Source: Spizellomyces punctatus DAOM BR117 (taxonomy: Eukaryota; Chytridiomycota; Chytridiomycetes; Spizellomycetales; Spizellomycetaceae). Taken from it: DNA of 64,000 bases. The stretch is taken from positions 372,001-436,000 of the forward strand of contig NW_015971555.1 of assembly GCF_000182565.1 (NCBI RefSeq), given 5' to 3'. The notes under the pieces were generated by a model. That model ran no database searches. It saw nothing but the letters and a program-made list of their open reading frames with translations, and was not told the origin of the DNA. Shown here piece after piece: positions 10,317 to 24,755 of this stretch. Positions within the stretch are counted from its first letter, which is position 1, and each line of letters opens with the position of its first letter. Position numbers and translations under genes: made by a program.

Positions 10317-12348
10317 TATTTTCGGATATATGATAAAATGACGGTATTATATGAATCAAACATCATGCAGCAGAAGATATTATCCACGTAACGGCCAATA
10401 AGTATCTTCAAAACATAGCATACAGGCCAAAACTTGTAGCTGTTTCCATAAACTGTATGTATACATGGGCTCTTCAGGCAGCATCCAGCATCGAAATTTA
10501 CTTCCGCCTGACGAACCGTTGGCATGAGAGCATTTAGTACACAAAGAAATAATTCTTGGCTTGGCACCTGGTCATTTTCTGCAGCAATACTATGTCAATC
10601 GGTCAAGATCGTTGGTAATGGGCTGTGGAATGGCGGGGTTCACTTTGTTGAGAGGCGCCTACGTGCGCTTCGCTCCTGACGATGTAGAGATGTCACTCAG
10701 GTCGGGTGCTAGTGTTAGGAATAAGGTGCGGCCACTTGCAGTGCTATGTTGTCCATTTCAATCCCAAAAATCATTTCCTAATTGGACAATATAGTATTCG
10801 GATTGCATTTTGAAAGCAACGAGTGCTGTGGTTGTTGTATCAATTGGTAGGGATGTATATACAATGAAACGCTATGTATGAGCGGCATGGAAGGTATGGC
10901 TAATTTTGGTGAACAAGACCTCACACCTGTTGGCAGTATTGATTTGAACTCTAGTGCACTGTTTGTCATCCGGAAAAGCAGCAATGCCCTAAGTTGGCTA
11001 AATTAGTTCAGACTTCACTGGCAAGTTAACGTAACTGATCTGTATGATTGATGCTTCTGCTGTCAAGCAGGATTGAGGCATGTATCAAGACAATTCTGTC
11101 AGGTTGATGTCTGTGAATTTCGGCTGGCAAGTGGGCTGGAGCTTTACGGCATTAGCAGGGTAAAGTAGTGGATACTCTGCAAGCCATCCGATACACTACA
11201 CGCACATTTGTAGTTGTTCTACGAAAAGTCCCCGAAGAAACACGTTGGCAAAACAAGCTCTTCCGAGAGCACATGCACGGCATATGCAGACCACCTAGAC
11301 CGCGATTCCAACGCTTTTACGACACTGGTTGATGTATCAACCGGGCTTCAGATATATTACGAAAAAGAATAGGCGGAGGTACCAGCATACCAAGCGTAAA
11401 CGTTGGCCAGTGTCAGGGCCAACTTTTCAAGATCTAGGAACACTTCATGACAATGGTCTTATATCTCGCACAAAAGGATGAGCAAAGAAGTTAATTGTTT
11501 CTCACATGAACGGGTGGTGATGTGAAGTTCTTTATGCATATGTTGCTCTCAACCTTTCCAAGAAGGGTTGAACCCGAACGCTAAAAGCCACTTGATTACT
11601 ATAGATTCTAGCCGCCGTTCAATTCTAACTTAGTACTCAGCAGCGCAGTGGAAAGCAGGTTAATTTTGCGTAACGGGATCTGGATAAGCTTCATACTCAA
11701 GTGACCATCTTAACTTGGTCACGCCGCCCAGCCCAGATGCAGATAATTTGCCCAAAGCGTTTAAAATATGTATGAGGAAAAAGATTTGCATCCCAACGGA
11801 TCCAGAACGCATGCGAGACTGCAATAACAAATTGATCAAGTTTATAGGCAGCTGACAAGAGAAATCTGATTTACCAGACAAACGGGGAAAATCCTTCGTT
11901 GACAACGGGGCTCGTTGATTAGGAATGGGACTGCCGCACGATCTGTTGATGCAACTCAACGAAAAAGATTATATCATTATGAGGTGGGATCGTTGCAGTG
12001 GTTCTCCCGACCTTGACAAGAAACCTTTCCTCTGCCGCATATGAAGGCACCTCTACCTGTCAATGGGAGGTGCACAGACAATAACGCAATGCAATCAAAA
12101 GCTGCGTCAGAGAATATGAGAAGGCATTGCCAGTGATAAACGGCAGTCTGGACCGGCAGGGTTTTGATATCAAAAAAGTGAAACTCCGATAACCTTCGCT
12201 ATTTGGTAAGCATCGAACACATCCGATACGCGTGAATTTGGTAAGCGTCGCAAATAAAAGTTGGCCCAACGCGAGGCATCCTACGCGCTGCACGATCCCC
12301 ATAGCTTTTGCCTTAAAACCCTCCAAGTCTTCCGTCAAACCTTTTGGT
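10317..12348. other. Two-kilobase gap with no gene I can support
   Basis: Open frames are short and scattered on both strands. Minus-strand text between about 11,960 and 11,660 has a protein-like look in more than one frame but shows no motif and no clear start, so it may be a worn remnant. No tRNA or clear repeat was seen. Confidence 0.4.
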
Positions 12349-14140
<1,792 letters not shown>

Positions 14141-14674
14141 TTGATGTCCTAGGCGGAGTTTGTGTAAATTATGATGAGGGGCCTCTGTACATTGTTCTAC
14201 GCCTTGTGTATATTGGGTTCATAGATACTGTCGTTGGTGAAAAGTGGGTTTCGCGTTGTCTTATAGCTCTACTACCAGAGACATGTCCCCTCGTTTACAA
14301 TGGTGCAATGATCCGCTTGGTAGCTATTTTCGTTCATAGAATAAGGCCCAACACTCTTGTAGCTGGAAGAGACCATGTTGTTCCTTGCGGACCTGTTTCG
14401 GTTGCCGAGTCATATCTCGGGAAAACAATAAGGCGCAAGCAACGATAACATCCCGAGAAATAGTGCATCGCCTCATCTTGACAAGTCAGTGAGTGACTTG
14501 CAATATCTCCTGATCATCCCGCCTGGACTTTGCTCACATTGATGCTTTCGCTTTAAAACGCATGTTTCTGCTGTGAAAGTTTGTGGATTCCTTCACATTA
14601 AGCATGTAGCAAGGATTTGCGAGGGCGACGTATATTACCAGTATATTACACAGGGCGAAGATAAAAAGATCAAA

Positions 14675-15990
14675 CTACGAGCACTTGCCTTCTTTCTCAG
14701 CTATCTTACACAGTACGGCCCTCCTTCCTTGCTGGATCATCGCTTTTCCTCGGTTTAAGAAATCGTTGTACAGTGGCTGCTCACAGCCATTATAGCGTGA
14801 CACGGCAGCGATATGCTCCATTTGCGCTTCCCTGATGATGAAAGTGCTCTCTGGCCCATACACGGAAGTCAGCCAGTCATCTGAAAACCAGTCCTGCGAA
14901 ATACGATTATAATAGTGAGCGACTAATATCTACGAATCCAGGAAATCATGGCATCCCACTTTTATTCCGGCATCGTACAATCGTCCGAAAATTTCATAGT
15001 GCTTTCATCCAGCAAAAGCTTGAGTCAGAAGTCGTCCGTTATGGCGTGGATCCCATGGTCCGGCGACTCCGAATCCATTATTTTTCTCTAGAGCATCGAC
15101 AAAGTAAGTGCTCCACTTGGTCCCTTTAAGCGCAAGATCGTCATTGACTTGAAAAAAGAAGTCGGTACCATCTCGGATTGCGAGGGCAAACAGCGCATTC
15201 CAGATGTAGGTGACCCATCCATAGCTGTAAGGTAACCGGATGTACTTGAATTTCAGCGGTTTATCTACGACCAAGGATTTCAGAAATTCGTCAATCTTTG
15301 GAAGAATTGTGGGATCATCAAAGAAGCCGTGTCCAACGTCGAACCCTATGTACAGAGTATACTCGCTTCGATCCCATTCCTCGTCAGTCTTGTTTTGAAT
15401 GTGGCAGGCGTGAAGGTTGTAAGAAGCATGCGTTGATTCCAAGTTGGAAGGTCGGCTGACGACATTGTTCCCATTCCGATGGCAATCTTCGTGTTCCCCT
15501 TGCTTGAGTTTTGCGCCCAATTGAATTGCAATGCAAGGTGCACCGGACTGAGGAAACGATTCCGGGACATATTGCAAGATAGTTTTTTGTCAGGCTTGGT
15601 AGGAGTTATACCGTATTACCCAGCTTTGCAACTTTCATGAACTCTATGCTTGTCTGCTAGGGTCTTTTGAAAGGCCTCCGGACATTGATACCCACGACTG
15701 CACTGTAGCCGGTATGTTACATGATGCAGGTACGCCGGTGAATTTAGCTGGAGGCCCATCGCGTCGATATCCGACACGTCAAGTCTCCATCTTGGTTGAT
15801 TCTCTTTTTCAATGTCGGTAAACTCTGTTTCTCAAAACGCATCTTGTTCTTTAAAAATAAGACCGTTCCGTGTCTAAGAAGTTGCGTTTCCAATAGATAT
15901 AAAAGAGTTTCCCTATCAACGGCCTGTTTGACTAGACCGTCAACTGGCCTTGGGTTACATGCATCCTGTACGCGCTGCCAGCCGAATACC
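14675..15990 (-). pseudogene. GT-A-like glycosyltransferase, disrupted by a stop and a frameshift
   Basis: Reading the minus strand, a coding-looking region from about 15,990 leads to KIAIGMGTMSSADLPTW, then EYTLYIGFDVGHGFFDD, TDFFFQVNDDLALKGTKW (a likely DxD-type site), GVAGPWDPRHNGRLLTQAF, KHYEIFGRLYDAGIK and, after an intron, DWFSDDWLTSVYG, ending at 14675. The order is that of a fungal/protist GT-A-like family I recognise only by pattern. Two lesions stand out: an in-frame TGA at 15007-15005 just after LLTQAFAG, and a one-base loss near 15,367 between NGIE and EYTLYIGF. Splicing does not remove either. The 5' exons (about 15,990-15,600) are open in several frames, so the start is not defined. 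A real gene with assembly errors remains possible. Confidence 0.6.
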
Positions 15991-16967
15991 TAACATTCAG
16001 TCTCCTTGCTTTTATCTTTCCTGTTTAAGTTACGTCACTTGTTAATTAAGAGGCATTGTTATCTGTTGGGCGCGCAGGAGAGCGGTTGGCAAAAAGTTAA
16101 AGTCAGCGCTCCTTAAGCCGAATATGGTGGAGATTTCCCATGCCTCTTTCCTAACAAGTTTCTGCTGCGCGCAATGGGACAATCATGATTTGCATTGGTA
16201 ATTATTTTTTTAGATAACATCGCATGAATGATGTCGACTTTGTATTCAGTACAATAAACTCCTTGGTAACAAGCTCCTCTACACGACTATCCTGTCCTTT
16301 TGATCTCCTTGTGACTGACATCCGCCCTAACTTGGTAGCAACATTGCGCTTATTTGCCCGAGTTTCGCATCCACTTTAACATGTAATGCCGCCTCACACT
16401 TTGGCATGTAAACAACAGCCAGTCGGGGACCAGCATAAGAATCCTTTTTCTGCAACCACCAAGCGTATACGGGCCATCCCGGTTAAAAAAATCCGGGCAT
16501 GACAAGGAAAGGTGTCGACAGCCCACATTTCCGTAAACGAATCATGATAAGATTCGAGCATAACGTTCTTACCAGCCTTCCAAGCCTGGTGCAGACCTGC
16601 TGACTTATTTTTTATCCCAGAATGAGCCATCTTCGTCATTGGTCTCGCCGCACCCTTGAGGATGGTCAATACTAGCAAAATAGCTGATGGCTAACATAAA
16701 GGATGATGAGGAGGACTTTGAGAAGGGACGTGGATAGACTGCCGATTTAACACAGCACCTTTATATGTTGCAACTAGCTCGAGCAACATCTCATCATCAT
16801 CCGATTTTACCAGGCCGTGTTGCATTTTATCTTCAATATACATATGTGTTTTTATGGAGAGGAGTCTACAGTATCGGACATCCGGTGTGGTAATACGCGA
16901 GTGTCGCGTTATTCACGCGTCTCAAACTATCAGTTTGGTCAGGTCGTCTTATTCACTGATATCAATC
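15991..16967. other. Gap; weak minus-strand coding hints only
   Basis: Between about 16,680 and 16,394 the minus strand is open and reads like a protein fragment (for example YHDSFTEMWAVDTFPCH), but I recognise no family and no full gene. Nothing else is evident. Confidence 0.35.
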
Positions 16968-18318
16968 ATGACTGCCTCGCAGTCCGAAAAGTCAAGTTAT
17001 TATGGAGCCTCTCTCTACAATGACGATGAGGAGCGAGGCAAAATGGACAAAGGACCCGAAAATCAGCCTTTTCTCGATAAGGGTGCCGCCGACTCGCATG
17101 CCAATCAGACCAGAACCGTGACGCTCTCGGTCCTCTTCTACATGGTTGTTTCCATAAGTATGAACATCTTGGCGTTCCATTGCACGACAGCATGGACATG
17201 GTCTCACGCTCCTTTGTCTTGTAGCTCTCTTGATGGTGAACAAAGCTGTCCTCCTCGAAGTCGCGTTACCTGTTACGTTTCTTTGGGCGCAACTGTTGAT
17301 TGCTGTGGCTTTGTTACATATTGGAGGAGCTCTGGGATGGTTTACATTGCCCCGACTTGAGTGGACGGTCTGCCGGACGCTGTGGAGTCTCATGGCGATC
17401 AACGTTATTGGGTTAACAGTGAATACCTATACCATCCACTTCGGAGATGCAAGCTTTTATCAAGTAAATTTAGATGTTTCTTGTTTCAAGAGTGAACGAC
17501 ACCCACTTACAGCGCTTATGCTCAACAGGTTGCGCGCGGTCTTGTCCTTCCCTTCACGGTGATCCTCTCCTGGATTTACCTTGACAAGCCGTCAAGCATG
17601 GTTCTCCTTGCTTGTGGTGTTGTAACTACCGGATATGCAGTCGGCACTCTGATGGAATCGGCTCAAGTGAACATTCCGCTTAAAGCTGTTGCCTATGGTA
17701 CGATATCTTCGTTTACGACTGCCCTCCATGCTATCATTATCAAAACAAGTATGGGCACCGTGAAGAACAACACAATTGCGCTCGTCTACTACAACAATGT
17801 GCTGTCAGCGATGTGCATGCCCATTGTAATGATGCTCAATGGAGAAATGTGGGTTTGGCATACCCACCTTCGTGAAGTTTCCATTTCAAATTATGGTGGA
17901 AGAGAGAAAATGCAAACGTTCATCGCCGGATGTCTGCTCACTGTATGTCCTATAAAAGTTGTTCTTTCTAAAGTGAGCTTGTATTTACATTTACCTATTG
18001 ACAGGGTACACTTGGCTTTCTTCTTAATGTGGCCAGTTTCTTCCAAATCAAGATCACCTCCCCCGTCACACATGTCGTCTCATCGGCCGCTCGCGGAGTG
18101 TAAGCTTACCTAGCGTCGTGGCATATATTTATTCTATTCGCAAATTGATATACTTTTATCTTGTTAGTTTGCAGACTATCTTGGCTGTGTGGATTTTCAA
18201 TGATACCGTCACAATCGCTCGAGCCAGCTCGATTCTCGTCATCATTTTTGGCTCGGGCCTATATACATGGATTAGACATCATGAGACGCTTGTACCAAAG
18301 GATAGAAATCATGCGTAA
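16968..18318 (+). CDS. GDP-fucose-transporter-like nucleotide-sugar transporter (SLC35C1-like)
   Basis: Five exons (16968-17157, 17225-17463, 17529-17942, 18005-18099, 18168-18318) sum to 1089 bp, or 362 aa. A hydrophilic, acidic N-terminus precedes about ten membrane segments. Family landmarks are MVNKAVLLEVALPVTFLWAQ, NTYTIHFGDASFYQVARGL, VLPFTVILSWIYLDKP and, near the C-terminus, FFQIKITSPVTHVVSSAARG followed by LQTILAVWIFNDT. This pattern fits the SLC35C1 group that imports GDP-fucose into the Golgi in exchange for GMP. It follows GMD at about 2.8 kb, which supports a GDP-deoxyhexose substrate, although GDP-mannose or another sugar is possible. Exon phases all match. Confidence 0.82.
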
Positions 18319-18844
18319 AGGATGTCTCGTCGAACGTTTACATAGTGTATAATACCCTGCCTAATTTGAATTAACCACATTTATTGTGACATTATCATGA
18401 AGATAAACAATCTATTTGCGGTCATCTTCTGCAGTTGCACTCATTTTTCCAAATAAAAATCCCCATCTTCCCTCTCATCCTTCTTGTTCTACATCCTTAT
18501 CAGCAGCTCTCAAAACATCAGTCAATCATTACAAGATTGCCAATCTGGTGCTGAGGACCTCGCTTTACTGACAATAACAAACAATCCAAAGGACCATCAT
18601 GTCACGCTACTACTACACTATCCTTCTACGATCGAAGGTGATTGTCTTTGTAGATTTTCTCCATGCTCATTATCCAGTTTACTTCTGTGTTACTGGTATC
18701 TGAACATTCTCCGACCCAAAAAGAAACGCTTCAGAACCGCCTTATCCAGGTTGGCTGTCGCCAGCGGCTGCCCAGATCCTGCATGTAGTCACGTGATCTT
18801 CAGATCGTTGAAAAGAATTGTCGCTCGCAGGATTGCTGCTGCTG
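18319..18844. other. Intergenic, AT-rich at its start
   Basis: I see no gene here. The left part probably holds the transporter 3' end; the right part is the leader of the small protein starting at 18845. Confidence 0.4.
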
Positions 18845-19490
18845 ATGGCCTCATCATGTCCTCTGTGCGGATCTAAAATTGTGTCATGCTTCATCAACTT
18901 TAGCGACAAGCTCCAATTATGCAGCTCCATTGAGGTAATTGCGTCAAATTGATCAAACCTGTCAAGATGCAACCCAATAGCTAGTCCATCCGTAGTGTCC
19001 CCATCCCTTTCAGGAGCCGACGTTGCTAATACAAGCATGTGAGGAGAAGGCCAAGGATGAAACCCCTTCTGGTGACACTTTAGAGATGGTGGCAGAGGCC
19101 GTCCATCACCAGACGCCGGTTGAGGAGATTCCCAACCATGTTGGACACTGCGACCCGGCGCAACCCGAAGCCGCAATTGCCGAACAGTCCACAACGCTTG
19201 CGTTTGACGAGGCCGACATGCAAGCTCCAGCTTCTGTCATTCTTTGTGACGAAACAACCTATTCGATTGCCCAAGAAGCAGAGTTTGATTTAGATCAAGT
19301 CCTTCTGTCTGGCGTAGATCTCGATCTACCACCCATCCCTGATGACCTGGGCACAACATCGCACCATGGATGTGAATTCGATGTTTTGGGCCTCATGGAA
19401 TGGGTCGGCAATGATATCAAAGTTGACGACTCCGAATCGGATGAATTGGATAGATTGTTTGCGTCTCTAGATGATACAGATGTCAAATGA
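18845..19490 (+). CDS. Small acidic protein with N-terminal cysteine pairs, function unknown
   Basis: Two exons, 18845-18934 and 19014-19490, join in phase and give 188 aa. The first exon reads MASSCPLCGSKIVSCF and then LQLCSS, a CxxC followed by spaced cysteines that could bind zinc. The remainder is acidic and low in aromatic residues, with runs such as FDLDQVLLSGVDLDLPPIPD and, at the end, DSESDELDRLFASLDD. I do not recognise the family. The start was chosen because the upstream exon supplies a proper ATG and the CxxC motif, whereas the second exon alone has none. A regulatory or adaptor role is conceivable but not shown. Confidence 0.6.
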
Positions 19491-20309
19491 TCGTGTTACA
19501 ATACATGAGACTCCCTCCGCAGTACTCAGTATCCTGGATTCATCTGTCGGAATAGCTGTTTAGGAGTACATAGTTTGCTATTTGAACATTGGTCTGCAGT
19601 ACCGTACTTCCTCTGCTCTAGTTAAACCCTACCATCGTGGGTTGTGAACGAGTAGAATGCATCGGCAATAAGCTTGCATAATTTCACAGCTTGGCGAAAG
19701 CTACCTACTTTACATCTGCTTGCGGCGCGGATGCTCTTCTGGGTGACCCAACTTTCTTCCTGATGGAGTTGACGGGGACTACCTGCGACAGTACGCAAAA
19801 CAAGAATGGTTGACCCTGTTGCAAAAAGGATCCCATCCACTGGCTTCCGCAATTGGCCAAAGCACGCCAATTAATGTCAAGGTCAGTCAGTGGTGAGTGT
19901 TGCGATGGCTGCAACTTCCGCCTATGCTTCGAGTCAGGAAACGAATCGTGAGGAACGATTTCGCGCTGGATGACATAAGCCACCAACGCGCCCTCCGACG
20001 CGACTCAATGGATGATCGACGCTGAGGACAACGTCTGACCCTATGCTGTGCTGCGTCCATCCAGAAATGCCAGGGTTCATAGCTTACACAATGGGCATCA
20101 GTTTGATCGATTTCAGCACTAGGTGCAACGGTGAAGGAATTTTTGAGAGCCAAACTTCGTCATTGTTTATCTTTGTTACCCGTCATGTGTGCCGTGAACG
20201 GCAAACGTGGACTCTTGGCAAAAAGGGTTAATGTCTTTCTGGATAGATTGTTCTGAAGTTTTGAGGCTGTGTCAAAGTGGGGTTGGGGAGTGGGGTTGTG
20301 GAGTATGGT
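19491..20309. other. Gap; minus-strand frames of uncertain status
   Basis: Overlapping minus-strand frames between about 20,153 and 19,622 look partly protein-like (for example INWRALANCGSQWMGSFL) but cannot be assembled into one reading frame, and I recognise no family. This may be a decayed gene. Confidence 0.35.
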
Positions 20310-20317
20310 TATAAAAT
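20310..20317 (+). promoter_or_regulatory. TATA-like box of the secreted Cys-rich gene
   Basis: TATAAAAT lies about 104 bp upstream of the ATG at 20421 and is followed by a pyrimidine/adenine-rich leader. A clear TATA element suggests regulated or strong expression. Confidence 0.5.
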
Positions 20318-20420
20318 GAGCAGCAAGAGCAATTCAGCGCCGGAAAATACCGCAAGAGCTCTCCCTAGCGCATGTCTCTAAGGCTTCATCAATTTTCCAA
20401 TTAAACAAACACGCACAAAC

Positions 20421-20879
20421 ATGAACCGCCTCTTCACTGCCTTCACTTTCTTGGCTTTAGTGGCCCTAACTTACAGTGCCCCGGCCTCCGACCGACAGTC
20501 TCACCTGGTTGCACGCCAGTCCAACAGCAACACGAAATGCGAAGCCGATCCGTACCCAAATTTGAACGGCACGTTCCGTCTTCAGAACTGCACAGTCGAA
20601 TACGATAGGCAGCTGGCTAATTGCGACAACGCGACCAGTACCAAAGACTGCAAAGACGCTGCCAAGAGCCGTCGTACCCAGTGCGAGGCGATCTGCTCAA
20701 CAACTAGTCGCGCGGTGGAAAGATGCGTAAAGTCTTGCAACAGGAATTGGAAAACATTTGATGACAAGATTTGCAAGCCGATTACAAACGGAACGGATCA
20801 GGAATCATGCAATGATATAGCTCTCTCGCAGGTTTCCGCTTGTCAGGATATTTGTTTGGAATATCATAAGGGATTGTAG
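20421..20879 (+). CDS. Small secreted cysteine-rich protein
   Basis: This is an intronless gene for 152 aa. It starts with a classical signal peptide (MNRLFTAFTFLALVALTYSA, cleavage probably after SAPA), followed by a short propeptide-like piece ending LVARQ, which may be a processing site. The mature part has about 12 cysteines in a spaced pattern (for example NCDNATSTKDCKDAAKS, CEAICSTTSRAVERCVKSC, CQDICLEYHKGL) and several N-glycosylation sequons. The spacing suggests helical, disulfide-bonded repeats. I do not recognise a family. Such proteins in zoosporic fungi are often cell-surface or interaction proteins, but no function should be assumed. A good TATA box precedes it. Confidence 0.8.
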   Translation: MNRLFTAFTFLALVALTYSAPASDRQSHLVARQSNSNTKCEADPYPNLNGTFRLQNCTVEYDRQLANCDNATSTKDCKDAAKSRRTQCEAICSTTSRAVERCVKSCNRNWKTFDDKICKPITNGTDQESCNDIALSQVSACQDICLEYHKGL

Positions 20880-21228
20880 AAGCCGAGAGGCGGATCATTT
20901 TGTTTAGATATTTGTACAGACCGGTTGGCCGGCAAAATTGGTTTGCGCGGACATTGGCAAACTCGAAAAGATTTGTAACAGTTGTGTCCATAGTTAATAA
21001 AGAAAGCTTGTAAATGTGACCGCTGCTTGGGGTATTTGTTCCAGCAGCCGTTGTCCCAACCACACGAGCCCTTCGGAAGGGACAATCTGAACGTAGGAAT
21101 CCTCATGCGGAAGGCACGCAGACTCCAAATGCGTTCATCGGGGTCATCATACACCCAGATCATGTCCCTGTAAGAGACAAGAACCGAGCGCCATGCGCAA
21201 TGATGCGTTTCTGAGTAACTCGGTGTCA

Positions 21229-24200
21229 CTACCTCTCTTTCTTCACCCATCTCTTGACCCACCCAGCACTTTGTTGCTTTACAACAAACGCCCAAAGGAA
21301 GAGCGCACAGATCGCCCAAAATCCCACATACGTATGCTTCGATCCATAGAGAATCACGAGCCCACTCATTATCCATACACCCCACGTTGTTACATTCCGA
21401 AGCCTTAAACAGATGATTAATTAACACCACGATGTGCACAACATGAAGGGCGAGACGGCATTAGGTCGTCAGTAACATACCCCTCAGGCAGAGCGGTCAC
21501 GTCCTCGACCCCGACCCATAGCACAAGAAGGCCCACAAATGGGTTCAGATTCCCAGTCCACACCCGGCCCTCCCAGGCGTCACGCGCCCATATGACAACG
21601 GCAGGAATTGAGTAGGGTTGGAGGAGGAGGAGAAGCAGGGTAATTGGAAGATGCTGTTGGGATAGCGTCTTGGCGGAGAAGAAATGATGAGATGTCGCCT
21701 GTTGCACTAAAGGCGACGGAATGCGCACCTTTTGATTACTGTGGGCGAGGAGAGCAAGAAGCAGAGCTAGGGTACAGAAGACATAGTGGGGTACAAGGCA
21801 GCAACCGAGAACGAAACTAATCAGGTAACCAGTAGGACCGAACGTAAGGTGAAGCCTAAACCGACGACAAACGTTAGTGCCCCGATAGACCTATCTCAAT
21901 CGTACAAACTCGCCTTCTAACACAACGTCTCCAGATCCACCCCAGACCGGCACCAAGCAAATATCCAACGGCCACCAAAATCCCATAAATAACGACAGTT
22001 AACCCAACAGAAACGACGTACATGGCCGGTGCCAAGATCGCCCCCCACATTCCGCGACTACCCAGCAGCAGTCCACCAATGTGTGTTGCAAGAGGGACCC
22101 GGAGAGGGAGGGATACCAGGAGTGTTTGAAAGATGCCAAAAAGGTACAGAATGACAGAGATGGGCAGGTGGGGAAGGCTGGTGACAGCTGCAAGGAAGGA
22201 CGAATTCCGACCTGTCCAGTGATACGTGAGATACCTGAAAAACATAGGCGACTCCGGTAACGAAAAACAAAAGGATACCATTTATATTTCTAGCCCAGAT
22301 GTTACCGGATCCCGCAATGGCAATGCCAACGAGAAACGCCATCCAGCTCATCATATACCGTCCTACCAATCGTCCCATACTGCCTCTCCAATCAACAGAC
22401 ATCCTAACATGAAGTATACATGATCTGTCAGACCATACGCGAAGTTCCAGGCCTGTAAGACCGGGTACAGCCGCAGTATATTGGGGATCGCCGTAGAAGG
22501 ACAGCCAGTCACCTCCGCTATTGCGGAGAAATTTTTCTTCTGAGAAAGGCGGAAAGGACTGGTGAATGACGGGAGAGAATAGCGGAGGGCCTGTGGAACA
22601 TGTAAGCCGCAGGCGCATTGTGGTGAAAAGGACAGAATTGCGGTACTTACCATTTGGACAAGCCGACCGCCACTGTATGTGGTACTTTAGCAGACTACTC
22701 GTCATGCTGGGTATCCGCAGACGACTGAGCGTTGCTTTCACCGGAAGGGTTATATCAAAGCTGGTTAACACATCTAATTTACCGCCCTCATTAACAGCTG
22801 TTATATGATGCAGTTTCCACACAAGCGACACCACCCACCCGTAATAGAGACTTCCTTCGAAAATTTCACATCGGCTTCCTTCACCATCTCCCCCGCAAAG
22901 AAACCGCTTTGCCACGACCTTACATTCACAGCCACAAGTCCCATACCCTCCAGTTGATTCAATGGGACAAACCCATGATAGAGAACAGGCTCACCAGGGA
23001 GTGGTACAACCCAGTTACTGACCTTGCGGCATGCCTTCGGGTATGAGCCGCTTTCATCACTTTCCTTTTCGCAAAAAAGGACTTCAACTTCGGTCGGCTG
23101 AACGCTTGTGACGAAAGTAAAAGTGTCAAGTTTGGTCGACGGCGGCGGCAGTTCTAAGGTGTACAGCCCGCGAGAAACTGTCTCACTGGTTCCGGAGAGA
23201 GTGAGGTTGTGTCCCTGGATACGGTTGAGTAGATGGATAGGAAGGTCGGAGCGAAGCGATTCATCCAGTGGTCCTTCAGAGCATTGGGTTTACGTTGGTA
23301 AAAGCGCAAAAGTCAGAGACTACGGTTGCTCACCTCTCACGGTATGCTCGCCGATCCCACTTTTCAAAGCTCTGCCCAAGATAGTCATTCGCTCTTCCAC
23401 ACTACCGACCCTACCCCGTTTCTCAATTGCAAACAATGCCCGAACCAAAACTTTCATCAGCTGATTACACCACAAGATCGCTTTATGATCCGCAGCGGTC
23501 CAAACAAACGGGATACCCGTTGAATAAACCGTGAACCCATGGGAAGGTGGGACTATAAGACCAGTCTCCGCTGCGTCAGAAGAGATCATTGTATCCTGGT
23601 TTCCGCCTGCAATAGATACTAGCACGATATTGGATAGAAGGGTTTCATTCGAACGGACCAGTTCCGTTCGCCAGAAAAGATTTATGCGTCGGTACAACTT
23701 TTTCATGGTCCAGTCCAGCGGTGCGGGCGGCGAGAGGTGGGGCGTGGCAAGAGTAATGATGGTATGTACTGATTCGGGGCTGTATGTTGCTAACGTAGGG
23801 AGTGTACGAGCAACAATGCCGCCCATAGAATGAGTAACAAGGGCCATTGATGTGCGTTGTGGGCTTGGCTGGCCGGGAGAGGTGTATAACGACAGAATAT
23901 ATTTGATGGCTTCATTGACGTACTCGGCTTGGTCCTGAACAAGGTGACCTTGGAAGGCCGCCAGTTCTTCATTTGTATCGACTGGCAGGATATGATATCA
24001 ATGTTCGGCAATAAAAAGGTCGCCAACGACCTCAACCACCTACTAGTAAACAAGTCAAATGGAGCAAGCCGTTGCTTTTCGTCCCAACTTAGCCCATTCA
24101 AGAGATCCCAATAGTGGCCTGACAAGATTGACCCAAGCGACCTGGCTTGTTTGTAACTCCCCGCATTGCCAGGAATAAAGAGGACTGGTACACCCACTGG

Positions 24201-24600
24201 CTTCACAGATTGAAACATAACAAGAACAAAAGGAAAAAAGATTTCGTCAAGCGAACGTTGTCCATTTACAAAGATCAAGTACCGCTGCATCTTGCATAAC
24301 CCCGAAACCAGCCGCCCTCACCTTGTCCCCAATATTTCTCCCATCCCTTTCCTTGTAAAGATACAGTGCATACTTTCTCAATTTAGGGATAGAGTGTACA
24401 AACGAATCTACACGGACGTAGTCCGGGTGCATGTACGTCATATGGCAACCTTTCGCATCCTGCGAGCGATTGAAAAACGAGTCCAGCGACAAGAGGAGGA
24501 GGGCAAGTGAGAAGGCAGCAAGGACGATAAACCGAGCTGGGATGCCGGTTGGACGAGGCATATGGGCATGAGCTGTCGGAAAGAGAGAACGGTTGGACAT
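21229..24600 (-). CDS. BST1: GPI inositol-deacylase
   Basis: This ER membrane lipase (BST1 in yeast, PGAP1 in animals) removes the acyl chain from the inositol of GPI anchors so that GPI proteins can leave the ER. The first exons are 24600-24283, 24200-24044 and 23981-23334, phases matching. They carry a membrane anchor (RFIVLAAFSLALLLLSLDSF), YALYLYKERDG, VPVLFIPGNAGSYKQARSLG, the catalytic serine motif ALVTHSMGGIVARTL, and HDTxxSSD-like and ADHKAILWCNQL regions with the other triad members. Later exons hold a lumenal beta-rich part and several membrane segments (for example LPISVILYLFGIFQTLLVSL), ending with WVKRWVKKER and TAG at 21229. I did not fix every 3' splice site between 22,260 and 21,430. 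It is divergent from AP-3 beta. Confidence 0.9.
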
Positions 24601-24755
24601 GCCCTTGCAAGAAAATGCATGGCGGGGATTCAATGGGCTGCCAATCGACGACGAACGCTGACAGCAATCCCCAATCTCGCGCTGGTCACATGACTGTAAG
24701 GTCCACAGCAAGGCACTAGTCATTGAGATCGCAATTTGCTTTCCATGAGATTAAA

